In this document: one piece after another, positions 39,868-49,323 of the stretch
Position numbering within the stretch: the stretch's first letter is position 1
Layout: each line of letters begins with the position of its first letter
Assembly (NCBI RefSeq): GCF_046250185.1
Contig: NZ_CP176469.1
From: Litorimonas sp046250185
Lineage (GTDB): Bacteria; Pseudomonadota; Alphaproteobacteria; Caulobacterales; Maricaulaceae
DNA length: 64,000 nucleotides
Direction: 5' to 3' (one strand)
The notes under the pieces: model-generated
The model's input: only the letters and a program-made list of their open reading frames with translations
Told to the model about the DNA's origin: nothing
Databases searched by the model: none
Made by a program: the position numbers and the translations under genes

Positions 39868-42114
39868 ATGACCTTCAAAACTTCTGCCAGCCTGCTGGCC
39901 CTGACAACTGCGTGCCTCATCGCGACGCCAAGCTTTGCGCAGGATAGTGATGCCACCGCGCCCCGCGCGCTCAACGCGATTGATACAATCACGGTGATCG
40001 GCACCGTCAATTCAGTGGACGATGTGACAGGCTCTATCACATTTATTGGCCCCGAAGAACTGGCTTTGCAGAGCTATTCGGACATCAACCGCGTTCTACG
40101 CGCCGCCCCGGGTGTGAATATTCAAGAAGAAGACGGCTACGGCCTGCGGCCCAATATCGGGATTCGCGGATCGGGTGCGGACCGATCGTCCAAAGTCGTG
40201 ATTATGGAAGACGGTGTGCTGATGGCGCCCGCGCCTTACTCCGCTCCAGCCGCCTATTACTTCCCCGTCACAGGCCGCATGAGCGCTGTCGAACTGACCA
40301 AAGGCCCGGCGACAATTAAATATGGCCCCAATACGACGGCGGGCGCGTTGCAGCTTTTCTCGACCCCCATCCCGACAGAGGCCAAAGCCCACGCCGATAT
40401 TATGGTATCTGATTTGGGCCGCGTGAAAGCGCACGCCTATGCGGGCAATCGGTTCGAGGCAGGTGATGTAGACCTCGGTTTCCTGATTGAAACTTATCAA
40501 GATCACGCCGATGGATTTAAAGACCTCGACACAGGCGATACAGGATTTGACGTTGAAGATTACGTCCTCAAAGGCGGGATTTATGGGGCCAATCAATCGC
40601 TGGAATTGAAGTTTCAATATAAGGATGAAGTGTCGGACGAAACCTATCTCGGCCTGACGCAAGCGGATTTCGATACGAACCCCTATCAGCGCTATAATGC
40701 TAGCCAGCTAGATCAGATGACCAATGATCATAAAACGTATCAGCTAACCCATAACATAGATTTGGGCGATAGCTGGAACCTGACCACGATTGCTTACCGT
40801 GCAGAATTTGCGCGGAATTGGTTTAAACTCGATCGGTTTGACAACAGTCAATTATCGGGCAGCGGCGATTGTAATGCACTCGATGAAATCCTCCGCGCGC
40901 CAGTCCTTTGCAGCGCTGAATTTGAGGTATTGCAGGGCGCCGCTGGATATGTGTCGCCCGACGATGTGCTGCAGCTTCGCGCGAATAATCGGACCTATTA
41001 CGCACAAGGCATCCAGTCGGCGGTCGCAGGCGAGATCGACGCGGGCGGTATCACCCATAACCTGACCGCCTCCATCCGTTACCACGAAGACGAGGTTGAC
41101 CGCTTCCAAGAGCAAGACGGCTACCGCATCGATAATTCGCGTTTAGTTCTGACGACAGATAATGCACCTGGCACGCAGGCCAACCGTCTGTCTGATGCCA
41201 AAGCACTTTCGGCCTATGTCGAAGACCGCATCGTTATCAATGACATGACGGTCACCGCAGGGCTACGCGTCGAGGACGTCTCAACAAGCCAGCGCCGTTG
41301 GAACACACCTGACCGCGCGCTCGCGCCTGATAGCGCAAGGGACAATGACTACACAAAATGGCTGCCTGCCTTATCCGCAAAATACGACATTACGGATCAA
41401 GTCTCTATTTTGGGCGGTGTGCATAAAGGTTTCTCGGCTGCGCCCGTCTCCTCGCGTCAAAGCACGGATTCAGAATCCAGCACGGTGTTTGAAGGCGGTA
41501 TGCGCTACCGCGGCGATAGCGGGTTTAAGCTCGATGCGATTGGCTTTTTCAACGATTATTCCAACCTGCTCGGGGAGTGTACGAACTCCTCTGGCGGCAA
41601 TGAGTGTGATATTGGCGATGCGTTTAATGCGGGCGAAGTTGATGTCTACGGCCTCGAACTCACCGCGTCACATGACCTTGCCGACAGCGTCGAGACGGGC
41701 CTCTCCATCCCAGTCAGCCTCGCCTACTCCTTCACGGAATCCGAGATCAAGACCAGCTTCTCTGACAGCTTTTGGGGCGATGTGGTCGCGGGCGATGCGC
41801 TGCCCTATGTGCCGCGTCACCAGTTAACAGTCAGCGCGGGCGTCCACGGCGATCGCTTCGGCATTGACGCTGTGGTCAACACGGTTTCCACCGCGCGCAA
41901 TGTTGCGGGGCAGGGCGATATTCCAGCGTCTGAGAAAGTCGGTCCACGCACAGTCGTCGACGCCGCCGCTTACTATGACCTCAAAGACGGGGTGCGGTTG
42001 AAGCTGAAAGTCGAGAACTTATTGGATGATACCTATGTCGCGGCGCGGCGGCCTTATGGTTTGCGCCCCGGCAAGCCGCGCGAAGTTTTCGCAGGGTTAG
42101 CCCTTGATTTCTAG
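39868..42114 (+). CDS. TonB-dependent receptor, FecA-like
   Basis: A 748-residue outer-membrane receptor. The signal peptide ends SFA-QD at about residue 24. A TonB-box-like stretch TITVIG (about 40-45) and the plug domain follow, with INRVLRAAPGVNIQEEDG and IGIRGSGADRSSKVVIMEDG (about 76-117). The 22-strand barrel ends in an aromatic Phe (LALDF). The stretch YLGLTQADFDTNPYQRY (about 265-281) resembles ferric dicitrate receptors such as FecA, but there is no visible N-terminal FecR-type signalling domain. It imports a ferric chelate using TonB energy. Fur-like sites lie upstream. Confidence 0.9.
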   Translation: MTFKTSASLLALTTACLIATPSFAQDSDATAPRALNAIDTITVIGTVNSVDDVTGSITFIGPEELALQSYSDINRVLRAAPGVNIQEEDGYGLRPNIGIRGSGADRSSKVVIMEDGVLMAPAPYSAPAAYYFPVTGRMSAVELTKGPATIKYGPNTTAGALQLFSTPIPTEAKAHADIMVSDLGRVKAHAYAGNRFEAGDVDLGFLIETYQDHADGFKDLDTGDTGFDVEDYVLKGGIYGANQSLELKFQYKDEVSDETYLGLTQADFDTNPYQRYNASQLDQMTNDHKTYQLTHNIDLGDSWNLTTIAYRAEFARNWFKLDRFDNSQLSGSGDCNALDEILRAPVLCSAEFEVLQGAAGYVSPDDVLQLRANNRTYYAQGIQSAVAGEIDAGGITHNLTASIRYHEDEVDRFQEQDGYRIDNSRLVLTTDNAPGTQANRLSDAKALSAYVEDRIVINDMTVTAGLRVEDVSTSQRRWNTPDRALAPDSARDNDYTKWLPALSAKYDITDQVSILGGVHKGFSAAPVSSRQSTDSESSTVFEGGMRYRGDSGFKLDAIGFFNDYSNLLGECTNSSGGNECDIGDAFNAGEVDVYGLELTASHDLADSVETGLSIPVSLAYSFTESEIKTSFSDSFWGDVVAGDALPYVPRHQLTVSAGVHGDRFGIDAVVNTVSTARNVAGQGDIPASEKVGPRTVVDAAAYYDLKDGVRLKLKVENLLDDTYVAARRPYGLRPGKPREVFAGLALDF

Positions 42115-42173
42115 GTGAAAGGCCGCGATATAGCGGCCAACAACCATCCCCCTTAATCTGCAAGGCAATTTAT

Positions 42174-42509
42174 ATGATCCCGGGTCAAAATTTTAACGAC
42201 CGTTTGAAAGAACAAAAAGAGGCGAAGCTCGCCATGCTCAAGCGTGCCAAAAAGGCGGAGCTTGATCCAGAAGAGAAGCAGCGCCTCATGGAAGAGCGGG
42301 CCGCCCGCAATGAAGCCCGCGCCAAGCGCGACGCAGAACGCGAAGCCGCCAAGAAAGCGCAACGCGAAAAAGCGGCTGCTGAGAAATTGGAAAAAGAGCG
42401 CAAAGCTGAGCTTGCGAAAGTCGCAAAGAAAAAAGCGCAAGAAGAGCTTATCCGTGCGCAAAAAGCGCGCCGCGATGCAAAATACGCCGCCCGCAAAAAC
42501 CGCAGGTAA
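42174..42509 (+). CDS. Highly charged coiled-coil protein (DUF6481-like)
   Basis: A 111-residue protein made almost wholly of Lys, Arg, Glu and Ala, predicted as one long helix or coiled coil (about residues 8-105), very basic overall. The start NFNDRLKEQKEAKLAML and the composition recall the DUF6481 family of Alphaproteobacteria, but that is uncertain. Role unknown. It is followed by a strong terminator 28 bases after the stop. Confidence 0.6.
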   Translation: MIPGQNFNDRLKEQKEAKLAMLKRAKKAELDPEEKQRLMEERAARNEARAKRDAEREAAKKAQREKAAAEKLEKERKAELAKVAKKKAQEELIRAQKARRDAKYAARKNRR

Positions 42510-42536
42510 GTCATCTTCATATATCAGATTTTTGAG

Positions 42537-42560
42537 ACAGCCCTTCGGGGCTGTTTTTTT
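42537..42560 (+). terminator. Rho-independent terminator after the coiled-coil gene
   Basis: ACAGCCC and GGGCTGT form a 7-bp stem around the stable TTCG tetraloop, followed by an unbroken run of Ts. It lies between convergent genes. Confidence 0.92.
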
Positions 42561-42565
42561 ATGCC

Positions 42566-43711
42566 TTACTCAGCAGCTTCCGCCGTTTCGCGCAGGGCAC
42601 GGATGTCTTCGGCTTTGGCTTCGACGCTTTGAACGATGTCGTTGATCATATCGTCATTATCGGTTTTGCCAGTCTTTTTGCCCGCATGATACATCATGCC
42701 GTAACCCGCACTGCCGCCCGTAAAGCCTATGTCCGTGAACATCGCTTCGCCGGGTCCGTTCACAACGCAGCCAATAATCGACAGGCTGATCGGCTCTGAA
42801 ATGTGAGCGAGGCGTTCTTCCAAAGTCTGCACTGTCTTGATCACGTCAAAACCTTGGCGCGCACAGGACGGGCAGGAAATAATATTCACCCCCCGCGTGC
42901 GAAGGCCGAGCGATTTTAGCATATCAAAGCCGACTTTAATCTCTTCCACAGGATCAGCAGACAGGCTGACGCGGATCGTGTCGCCAATCCCTGCCCATAA
43001 CAAATTACCCATACCGATTGCAGATTTCACGGTCCCAATGCGCAGCCCGCCCGCTTCTGTAATGCCCAAATGCAATGGCGCGTCCGTCTGCTCTGCCAGT
43101 TGGTGATAGGCGGCGACGGTCAGGAACGGATCAGATGCTTTGACCGAAATCTTATAATCTTGGAAATTTTCGTCTTCTAGCATGCGGGCGTGCATAAGCG
43201 CACTTTCGACCATCGCGTCAGGACAAGGCTCGCCGTATTTTTCCAGCAGCTCTTTTTCCAGCGACCCGCCATTGACGCCAATCCGAATAGAACACCCATG
43301 CGCCCGCGCGGCCGCGACGACTTCTTTGACGCGGTGCTGCCCACCAATATTGCCAGGATTGATCCGCAAACACGCCGCGCCGTTTTCTGCCGCTTCAATA
43401 CCTCGCTTATAATGGAAGTGAATATCCGCGACGAGGGGGACTTGGACTTCTTTGACGATCTCTTTGAGGGCCGCCGCACTATCGGGATCAGGGACAGAGA
43501 CACGCACAATGTCCGCGCCTGCCTCTTGCAGCTCTAGGATTTGCCCGACCGTCGCGCCGACATCGTGGGTAATCGTATTGGTCATGGATTGCACCGCAAT
43601 CGGGGCATCGCCACCGACAGGCACTTTGCCCACCATAATCTGCCGACACTTGCGCCGTTCAATATGGCGCCAAGGGCGGATTTGGGAGATGTCTGTGGGG
43701 GTCTGGCTCAT
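42566..43711 (-). CDS. ispG: 4-Hydroxy-3-methylbut-2-en-1-yl diphosphate synthase
   Basis: A 381-residue [4Fe-4S] enzyme (GcpE) of the non-mevalonate isoprenoid pathway. The TIM-barrel part includes VQSMTNT (about 40-46), VADIHFHYKRGIEA (about 93-106) and RINPGNIG (about 116-123). The C-terminal cluster domain shows CPSCARQGFDV (about 280-290) and GCVVNGPGEA (about 314-323), giving the three cluster cysteines. The RodZ-like gene lies upstream on the same strand with a 101-base gap, an order often seen in Proteobacteria. Confidence 0.97.
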   Translation of the reverse strand: MSQTPTDISQIRPWRHIERRKCRQIMVGKVPVGGDAPIAVQSMTNTITHDVGATVGQILELQEAGADIVRVSVPDPDSAAALKEIVKEVQVPLVADIHFHYKRGIEAAENGAACLRINPGNIGGQHRVKEVVAAARAHGCSIRIGVNGGSLEKELLEKYGEPCPDAMVESALMHARMLEDENFQDYKISVKASDPFLTVAAYHQLAEQTDAPLHLGITEAGGLRIGTVKSAIGMGNLLWAGIGDTIRVSLSADPVEEIKVGFDMLKSLGLRTRGVNIISCPSCARQGFDVIKTVQTLEERLAHISEPISLSIIGCVVNGPGEAMFTDIGFTGGSAGYGMMYHAGKKTGKTDNDDMINDIVQSVEAKAEDIRALRETAEAAE

Positions 43712-43812
43712 AGGGTCTGTGTAGCCCGTGTCTGTGTCAGATTAAAGACGAAATATCGGCGGAAAGGGGCGGCCTTTTGGCCCAAGTTTTGGACCTAGTT
43801 TATTGGGTAAGC

Positions 43813-44550
43813 TTATTGACTCAGGAGGTAATCCAGCGGCGCATCGTAAATCGCTTCGCCCTGATGGCCCAGCGGCGGCAATTCTGTCTCGCCGAGGTAA
43901 ATATCCACAGCGCCCGCATCCCGCACGGACACGGTATAGCCCGTATTGCGCGGCGCTTGCCACGTTTCGCCTGTTACAAAAATCCGCGAAACCAGCGATG
44001 TGCCGCCAGCGTCTTTGATCTGCACCCAACTCGGCGCTGTCGCTTTTAGTGTTAGCATGTCAGACCTGACAACGGCGCTTGGCTCGATCTCGGCTTCGTT
44101 CACGCCGAAACTATCTGTTGTGGGGGCGGCGACGGTTTCCGTATTTACGCCGTACCAAGTGAACAACATGACCGCAAAGCCAACCACGCCGAGCGCTGGA
44201 ATAATCCCACGCGGCAGGCGGATGCTTGTCTTTGGCACATAATGCGGGCGGTTGCGCATGCCCAGATCATCAGGCACTTCGACATCTTTTTTATACCGCG
44301 CCACGGCGTCCGTCCCGTCCAGGCCGACGGCTTTCGCATAGGTGCGGACATAGCCCAACACATAGCCGATAGAGGGCAGGGCATCCGTGTTCAGCGTCTC
44401 AATCGCTTGGAGGAAATCTGTGCGGATATTTGTGACGTCTGACACGTCCGATAAACTCAGTTCCAATTCTGCCCGACGCGCAGCCAGATGCGCACCAATA
44501 TGGCGTTGATCCATGTGCAACAGGGTTTGATTCGGAAAGGGGGCGTTCAT
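43813..44550 (-). CDS. rodZ: RodZ-like protein: HTH domain, membrane helix, DUF4115
   Basis: A 245-residue protein. The N-terminal HTH of RodZ type spans residues about 17-85 (LAARRAELELSLSDVSDVT; LPSIGYVLGYVRTYAKAVGLD), followed by a linker. One membrane helix (about 114-132, GIIPALGVVGFAVMLFTWY) and a periplasmic DUF4115 beta domain (about 165-238, with SWVQIKDAGG and GYTVSVRDAG) complete it. RodZ links MreB filaments to the cell-wall elongation machinery. The gene ends 101 bases before ispG. It is shorter than E. coli RodZ (337 residues), and the symbol is by domain layout. Confidence 0.82.
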   Translation of the reverse strand: MNAPFPNQTLLHMDQRHIGAHLAARRAELELSLSDVSDVTNIRTDFLQAIETLNTDALPSIGYVLGYVRTYAKAVGLDGTDAVARYKKDVEVPDDLGMRNRPHYVPKTSIRLPRGIIPALGVVGFAVMLFTWYGVNTETVAAPTTDSFGVNEAEIEPSAVVRSDMLTLKATAPSWVQIKDAGGTSLVSRIFVTGETWQAPRNTGYTVSVRDAGAVDIYLGETELPPLGHQGEAIYDAPLDYLLSQ

Positions 44551-44689
44551 AACCTACAGATTTATCAAACGCGCCCTGCCAATTCGTTAACAAATTGGCA
44601 GATTATTGCAAGGATTTCCCGCAGTTAGGCCATAATTTCTGGCCAATCCGTCACATGACAAGCCAATCAAGCCGCCCTATATAAAGGGT

Positions 44690-45205
44690 ATGAAAGCTAT
44701 CACGCACCACCCGGCTTCCGCCGCCCTGTTTGCCTTATTGCTGTCCAGCGGCCTGTTGGTGGGGGCGTGGATATTCCAATACGGCTTTGGCTACGCGCCG
44801 TGCACCATGTGTTATTGGCAGCGTCACGCGCACAAAGCGGTGATCGTGTTGGCCGCTCTGGCGCTTGGCATCGGGCTCATGTCGCCGAAGACACGGACGC
44901 CGTTACTCGCTCTGACCGTCTTGGCTCTGCTGGTCAGCGGCGGGCTGGGCGCCTATCACACGGGTGTTGAGTTTGGATTTTGGGACGGCCCCAAAGAATG
45001 TAGCGCGGGCGGCGTGGGTGACTTCGCGTTTGATCCGGCTGACCCGCTCGCGGCTCTGGATAAGCCAATCAAGCCGCCCTCTTGCAGCGAGGCGGTGTGG
45101 CATTTTCTCGGATTGAGCATGGCCGCGTGGAATGCGATACTCTCCTTTGGCGGAGCCGCCATCACAGTCGTGCTCGCCAAAATAGGAGGCCGTCATGGCG
45201 CATAA
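44690..45205 (+). CDS. dsbB: Disulfide bond formation protein B
   Basis: A 171-residue, four-helix inner-membrane oxidase that reoxidises DsbA and passes electrons to ubiquinone. The first cysteine pair is in YAPCTMCYWQRHAHK (about 35-49), with the conserved quinone-side Arg. The second loop holds CSAGG and SCSEAVW (about 105-140), the second redox pair. It overlaps coq7, a ubiquinone biosynthesis gene, by 11 bases. Confidence 0.9.
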   Translation: MKAITHHPASAALFALLLSSGLLVGAWIFQYGFGYAPCTMCYWQRHAHKAVIVLAALALGIGLMSPKTRTPLLALTVLALLVSGGLGAYHTGVEFGFWDGPKECSAGGVGDFAFDPADPLAALDKPIKPPSCSEAVWHFLGLSMAAWNAILSFGGAAITVVLAKIGGRHGA

Positions 45206-45737
45206 TAAACCTCGGACAAATCCTCGTATCGCAGAAATGCTGCGCGTCGACCACGCAGGTGAATACGGCGCGGTGGCGATCTATCGCGGGCAGCAAGCGG
45301 TGTTCAAAGCCAATGCCAAGACCGCTGAAATCGCTGCCCAACTCGGCGAGATGGAATCTGAGGAGCAAAAGCATCTCGACGCATTTGACGCCCTACTGAT
45401 CGAGCGCAATGTCCGCCCGACCGTCATGACGCCGATCTGGAATGTCGCGGGCTACGGCCTCGGTGTGGTCACTGCGCTGATGGGCGAGAAAGCCGCCCAC
45501 GCTTGCACCGAAGCTGTTGAGTCAGTCATTGAGCAGCATTACGGCGCGCAAGCCGAAGAGATCAAAGACGAAGACCCCGCCCTCGCCGCCACCTTCGCCG
45601 AATTCCGCGAAGACGAATTACACCATAGAGATACCGCAATCGCCGGCGGCGCGAAAGAAGCGCCAGGCTACGCGGTGCTGTCGCGCTTGATTACAGCGGG
45701 GTGCCACGCAGCGATTAAAATTACGGAGAAAATATAG
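45195..45737 (+). CDS. coq7: Demethoxyubiquinone hydroxylase family protein
   Basis: A 180-residue di-iron protein of the Coq7 family, which hydroxylates demethoxyubiquinone late in ubiquinone synthesis at the membrane. The ligands are visible as MLRVDHAGEYGAVAIY (about 15-30), EEQKHLDAF (about 56-64) and FREDELHHRDTA (about 136-147). AGGAGG lies eight bases before the ATG, inside dsbB. The coupling with dsbB fits a shared ubiquinone theme. Confidence 0.93.
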   Translation: MAHNKPRTNPRIAEMLRVDHAGEYGAVAIYRGQQAVFKANAKTAEIAAQLGEMESEEQKHLDAFDALLIERNVRPTVMTPIWNVAGYGLGVVTALMGEKAAHACTEAVESVIEQHYGAQAEEIKDEDPALAATFAEFREDELHHRDTAIAGGAKEAPGYAVLSRLITAGCHAAIKITEKI

Positions 45738-45782
45738 GGAGGCGGTCTCGACAGGTGGCCGAAATTCTATAGGCTTTTAGGC

Positions 45783-47000
45783 ATGGCCTCTTTATCGCAT
45801 CTCCCGCCACACCCGTCTTATGATGTCGTGATTGTTGGCGGGGGGATTATGGGCGCGTCAGTCGCGTGGTTTCTCTCGGACATGGCTGATTTTACGGGAT
45901 CAGTCTTGGTCGTCGAGAAAGACTCGACCTATGTGAATAGTTCCACGGCGCACACGAATTCATGTATGCGGCAACAATTTTCTAACATTTTGAATGTCCA
46001 AATTTCGCAATTCGCGGCAGACTTTGTGAAGAACATTCGCGACTATATGGGCGGCGATGATCTGGTGCCAGAGCTGTCGATCCAAAATTTCGGCTATATG
46101 TATTTAGCCGATAATGAACCCTTCGCAGATGTGCTGCGCGAGAGCCAAGCCGTGCAAATCGCAGCGGGCGCAGCGACGGAATTACTGGACGCCGCTGCGA
46201 TCCAGCAGGCTTATCCATTTTACAATGTTGACGATATCTTACTAGGCTCGATCAATTTAGTTGATGAAGGTTATTGGGACGGCACAGCCGTTTTTGATGC
46301 GTGGCGGCGGCAATCGCGCGCGCGCGGCGTTGACTATATATCTAACGAAGTCGTTGCGATGACCAAGAACACATCTGGCCGTCAGATTGAGAGCGTCACG
46401 TTGAAATCTGGCGACGTAATTAATTGCGGACAAGTCGTGAATGCGTCTGGCCCGCGCGCGGACCGCACAGCGAAAATGGCAGGCATCACGCTGCCTGTTG
46501 AGCCGCGCAAACGCTATAGCTGGATTTTCGCCGCCTCCGAACCGCTGGAGCAAGACTTGCCTTTGACGATTGACCCGACAGGCGTACATGTCCGCGAAAA
46601 TGGGGGCGGCACCTATCAATGCGGCGCACATTCAGAGATTGACCCCGCCGTCGATTATGATGATTTCACGATGGATTTCGGTCTGTGGGAGAGCCATGTC
46701 TGGCCCGTTCTCGCACACCGTATTCCGCAGTTTGAGGCCATTAAAGTGCAGACTGAATGGGCAGGGCATTACGCCTATAATGTGTTTGATCACAACGCGA
46801 TCATCGGTCCGCATACAGAGGTGACAAACTTCCATTTTCTCAATGGGTTTTCGGGTCATGGCCTGCAACAATCCCCTGCTATGGGCCGCGCGATGGCTGA
46901 ACTGCTGATCTACGGTGAATACCGCACCCTCGATATGTCAGCCTTTAATTACAGCCGAATTCCCAACAACACCCCGATTATTGAGAAAGCGGTTATTTAA
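45783..47000 (+). CDS. FAD-dependent oxidoreductase (DAO family)
   Basis: A 405-residue flavoprotein. The FAD-binding motif VVIVGGGIMGASVAWFLSDM lies at about residues 15-34. A large substrate domain follows, and the C-terminal NGFSGHGLQQSPAMGRAMAEL (split over about 357-377) is typical of the glycine/D-amino-acid oxidase group. It probably oxidises an amine or amino acid; the substrate is unknown. It ends in a four-base overlap with convergent gshB. Confidence 0.88.
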   Translation: MASLSHLPPHPSYDVVIVGGGIMGASVAWFLSDMADFTGSVLVVEKDSTYVNSSTAHTNSCMRQQFSNILNVQISQFAADFVKNIRDYMGGDDLVPELSIQNFGYMYLADNEPFADVLRESQAVQIAAGAATELLDAAAIQQAYPFYNVDDILLGSINLVDEGYWDGTAVFDAWRRQSRARGVDYISNEVVAMTKNTSGRQIESVTLKSGDVINCGQVVNASGPRADRTAKMAGITLPVEPRKRYSWIFAASEPLEQDLPLTIDPTGVHVRENGGGTYQCGAHSEIDPAVDYDDFTMDFGLWESHVWPVLAHRIPQFEAIKVQTEWAGHYAYNVFDHNAIIGPHTEVTNFHFLNGFSGHGLQQSPAMGRAMAELLIYGEYRTLDMSAFNYSRIPNNTPIIEKAVI

Positions 47001-47956
47001 GTTCCCAACCTTTTCTCAATCGCGTCCCAACATAGTGCGGCTGCGTCGACGCCTGTGAAGCGTTTCAATTCCTGCACGCCTGTCGGACTGGTGATATTTA
47101 TTTCGGTCATTTTGTCGCCGATGACGTCGATGCCGACGAGGATCTGCCCGCGTTCTTTGAGCATGGGGCCGATGGCGTGGCAGATGCGGAGGTCGTCTTG
47201 AGTTAGCTCTGTCGGGACAGCCGTGCCGCCGACATGCATGTTGGAGCGGGTCTGGCCTTTTTGGGGCACGCGGTTGATCGCGCCGACGGGCTCTCCGTCT
47301 ATGATGATGATGCGCTTATCGCCTTTGGCCACGTCTTTGAGGAAGGCCTGCGCGATGATCGGTTCGCGCGAGCTTTCCATGAACATTTCCAGCAAGCTGT
47401 CATAATTGCTATCGCCGTCCTTGACCAAAAACACGCCCGCCCCGCCATTGCCAAAGAGCGGCTTGAGGATCACGTCTTTGTGCTTGGTGCGAAAGGCGTC
47501 AATCGCCTCGCGGTCGCGCGTGATTAGCGTCTCTGGCATCAGCTCTGGGTAATCCAGCGGCAGAATTTTCTCAGGACAGCTGCGCACCCATTCGGGATCA
47601 TTGACCACGAGGGTTTCACCTTTGAGCCGCTCTAGCAAATGCGCGGCGGTGATATAGGCCATGTCAAAGGGCGGGTCTTGGCGCATCCAAACAACGTCAA
47701 TATCTTTGCCCAAGTCGATGACGCGTCGCGGCTCAAAGCTGACATGATTGCCTGGCTCGCGGCGCACGGTCATGGGCCGCACATTGGCTTGGATTACTCC
47801 CGCATTATAGGCGAGGTGTTCAGGGCCGTATTCAAACAACTCATAGCCCCGATCTGCAGCCACTTCGGCGAGGGCAAACGTCGTGTCCGCGTCAACATTC
47901 ACACCCTCCATCGGGTCCATTTGAAAGGCAACGCGCAGGGGATGTGAGGCGGTCAT
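46997..47956 (-). CDS. gshB: Glutathione synthetase
   Basis: A 319-residue ATP-grasp enzyme joining gamma-glutamylcysteine and glycine (E. coli GshB has 316 residues). Visible features are VAFQMDPMEGVN near the start, WMRQDPPFDMAYITA (about 88-102), KPLFGNGGAGVF (about 163-174) and the C-terminal GIDVIGDKMTEINITSPTG (about 272-290). ATG at 47956 is chosen for GGAG seven bases upstream and for length; the frame extends further upstream without support. Confidence 0.95.
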   Translation of the reverse strand: MTASHPLRVAFQMDPMEGVNVDADTTFALAEVAADRGYELFEYGPEHLAYNAGVIQANVRPMTVRREPGNHVSFEPRRVIDLGKDIDVVWMRQDPPFDMAYITAAHLLERLKGETLVVNDPEWVRSCPEKILPLDYPELMPETLITRDREAIDAFRTKHKDVILKPLFGNGGAGVFLVKDGDSNYDSLLEMFMESSREPIIAQAFLKDVAKGDKRIIIIDGEPVGAINRVPQKGQTRSNMHVGGTAVPTELTQDDLRICHAIGPMLKERGQILVGIDVIGDKMTEINITSPTGVQELKRFTGVDAAALCWDAIEKRLGT

Positions 47957-48150
47957 AGAGGTCTCCATTCTGCGCCGCTTGTGCCGCAGAGCGCCGCCCC
48001 GTGCAAGCCTGATCGCTAGCTTTTGCGGATGCCGCGTAGGCATCATATCACGGTCGATGACATCTTTGTGACTTAATTGCCGTAGATATTTTGCAACATT
48101 CGGCGATGTCGAACGTAATAACAGCACAACCCCCTCTGAAGGAGATATAT

Positions 48151-48870
48151 ATGACCAATTTTGTAAAGCTTTTAACAGCATCCGCTCTGGCCCTGACACT
48201 GACAGCCTGCGCCAGCAGTTATGACCCAGGCAAGAGCCTCGAAGACGCGAAAGCTAAAGCCAAAGCCGAGAAGCAAGTCGGCGTTGATGACAATGATTCG
48301 ATGATGTCTAATAAAGAGGGCTCCGACATGGAGCTGTCCGATGAGCAGCAATTTGGCATGAATGATGACGACAATTTTGAAGCGACGACAGAGACAGTTA
48401 TGGTCGGCGGCGCTGCAATGTATCCTAACAAGACGATTGTCGAAAACGCCAGCGCAGCCAGCAATCTGACGACCCTCGTGTCATTGGTGCAGATGGCAGA
48501 CCTTGTAGAAACACTCTCAAGCGATGGCCCGTTCACAGTATTCGCGCCAACAAATACGGCGTTTTCAATGTTGCCAAGTGAAACAACAACCATGCTGACG
48601 AAGCCAGAAAATAAAGAAGCCTTGGCGGGCGTCCTAACGGCGCACGTGATCTCTGGTACAGTGACATCAGGTGATCTGATGGCGCAACTGGCCAATGGTG
48701 GCAGCTATACGGCGACCACCGTGTCAGGTGATTCGCTTACATTCTATAAAATGGGTGACGCAATTCGCGTGGCGGATGAAAACGGCACGCTCGCTCGTAT
48801 CGAAAACGCTGATGTGATGCAGTCCAACGGTGTCGTACATGTCGTCAGCTCGGTGCTAGTCCCGAAATAG
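48151..48870 (+). CDS. Fasciclin (FAS1) domain lipoprotein
   Basis: A 239-residue protein. The lipobox LTLTAC at about residues 15-20 predicts a lipoprotein. A charged linker (about 25-95) with Met/Asp-rich segments precedes one FAS1 domain (about 100-238), marked by PNKTIVENASAA, GPFTVFAPTNTAF and the final GVVHVVSSVLVPK. FAS1 proteins mediate adhesion or cell-surface interactions. AAGGAG lies six bases before the ATG. A strong terminator follows. Confidence 0.9.
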   Translation: MTNFVKLLTASALALTLTACASSYDPGKSLEDAKAKAKAEKQVGVDDNDSMMSNKEGSDMELSDEQQFGMNDDDNFEATTETVMVGGAAMYPNKTIVENASAASNLTTLVSLVQMADLVETLSSDGPFTVFAPTNTAFSMLPSETTTMLTKPENKEALAGVLTAHVISGTVTSGDLMAQLANGGSYTATTVSGDSLTFYKMGDAIRVADENGTLARIENADVMQSNGVVHVVSSVLVPK

Positions 48871-48913
48871 ACGCCTAAATTTACGATCAAAAACGTCTCT
48901 CTCTAGTCGTTTT

Positions 48914-48950
48914 GGCTGCTCCACCTTTTAAAGGGTGGGGCAGCTTTTTT
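48914..48950 (+). terminator. Rho-independent terminator after the fasciclin gene
   Basis: GCTGC, a mismatch and CCACC pair with GGTGG and GCAGC around an AT-rich loop, followed by six Ts. It lies 44 bases after the stop codon. Confidence 0.92.
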
Positions 48951-48999
48951 ATTGGCAAATAGATAAGTGCAAGGCATAGTCGCAGAAGGGAGAACCGCT

Positions 49000-49323
49000 A
49001 TGAGTGATTTTATTTTATCGAATTTGGAAACCGTGCCGGGCCGCGAGATCATTGCCTATAAAGGCTTGGTTCAAGGCAATACGGTTCGCGCCAAACATGT
49101 CGGGCGAGACATCATGGCGGGATTGAAAAACATCGTTGGCGGAGAGTTGCGCGGCTATACGGAATTGCTCGAAGATGCACGCCAAGAAGCGACGGCTCGT
49201 ATGATCGAAGACGCCCGCGGGCAGGGCGCAAACGCTGTCGTCAATGTCCGCTTTTCTACCAGCGCAATTACGGCTGGCGCGTCAGAGCTTTATGTCTACG
49301 GCACAGCGGTGGTCATCAGCTAG
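49000..49323 (+). CDS. YbjQ/UPF0145 family protein (first of two tandem copies)
   Basis: A 107-residue protein matching the YbjQ (heavy-metal-binding-domain-like) pattern: IIAYKGLVQGNTVRAKHVGRD, GLKNIVGGELRGYTELL, then ARQEATARM, GANAVVNVRF and YVYGTAVVI. The family forms pentameric rings of unknown function. ATG at 49000 has GGGAG seven bases upstream. Its stop codon overlaps the GTG start of the second copy by one base. Confidence 0.85.
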   Translation: MSDFILSNLETVPGREIIAYKGLVQGNTVRAKHVGRDIMAGLKNIVGGELRGYTELLEDARQEATARMIEDARGQGANAVVNVRFSTSAITAGASELYVYGTAVVIS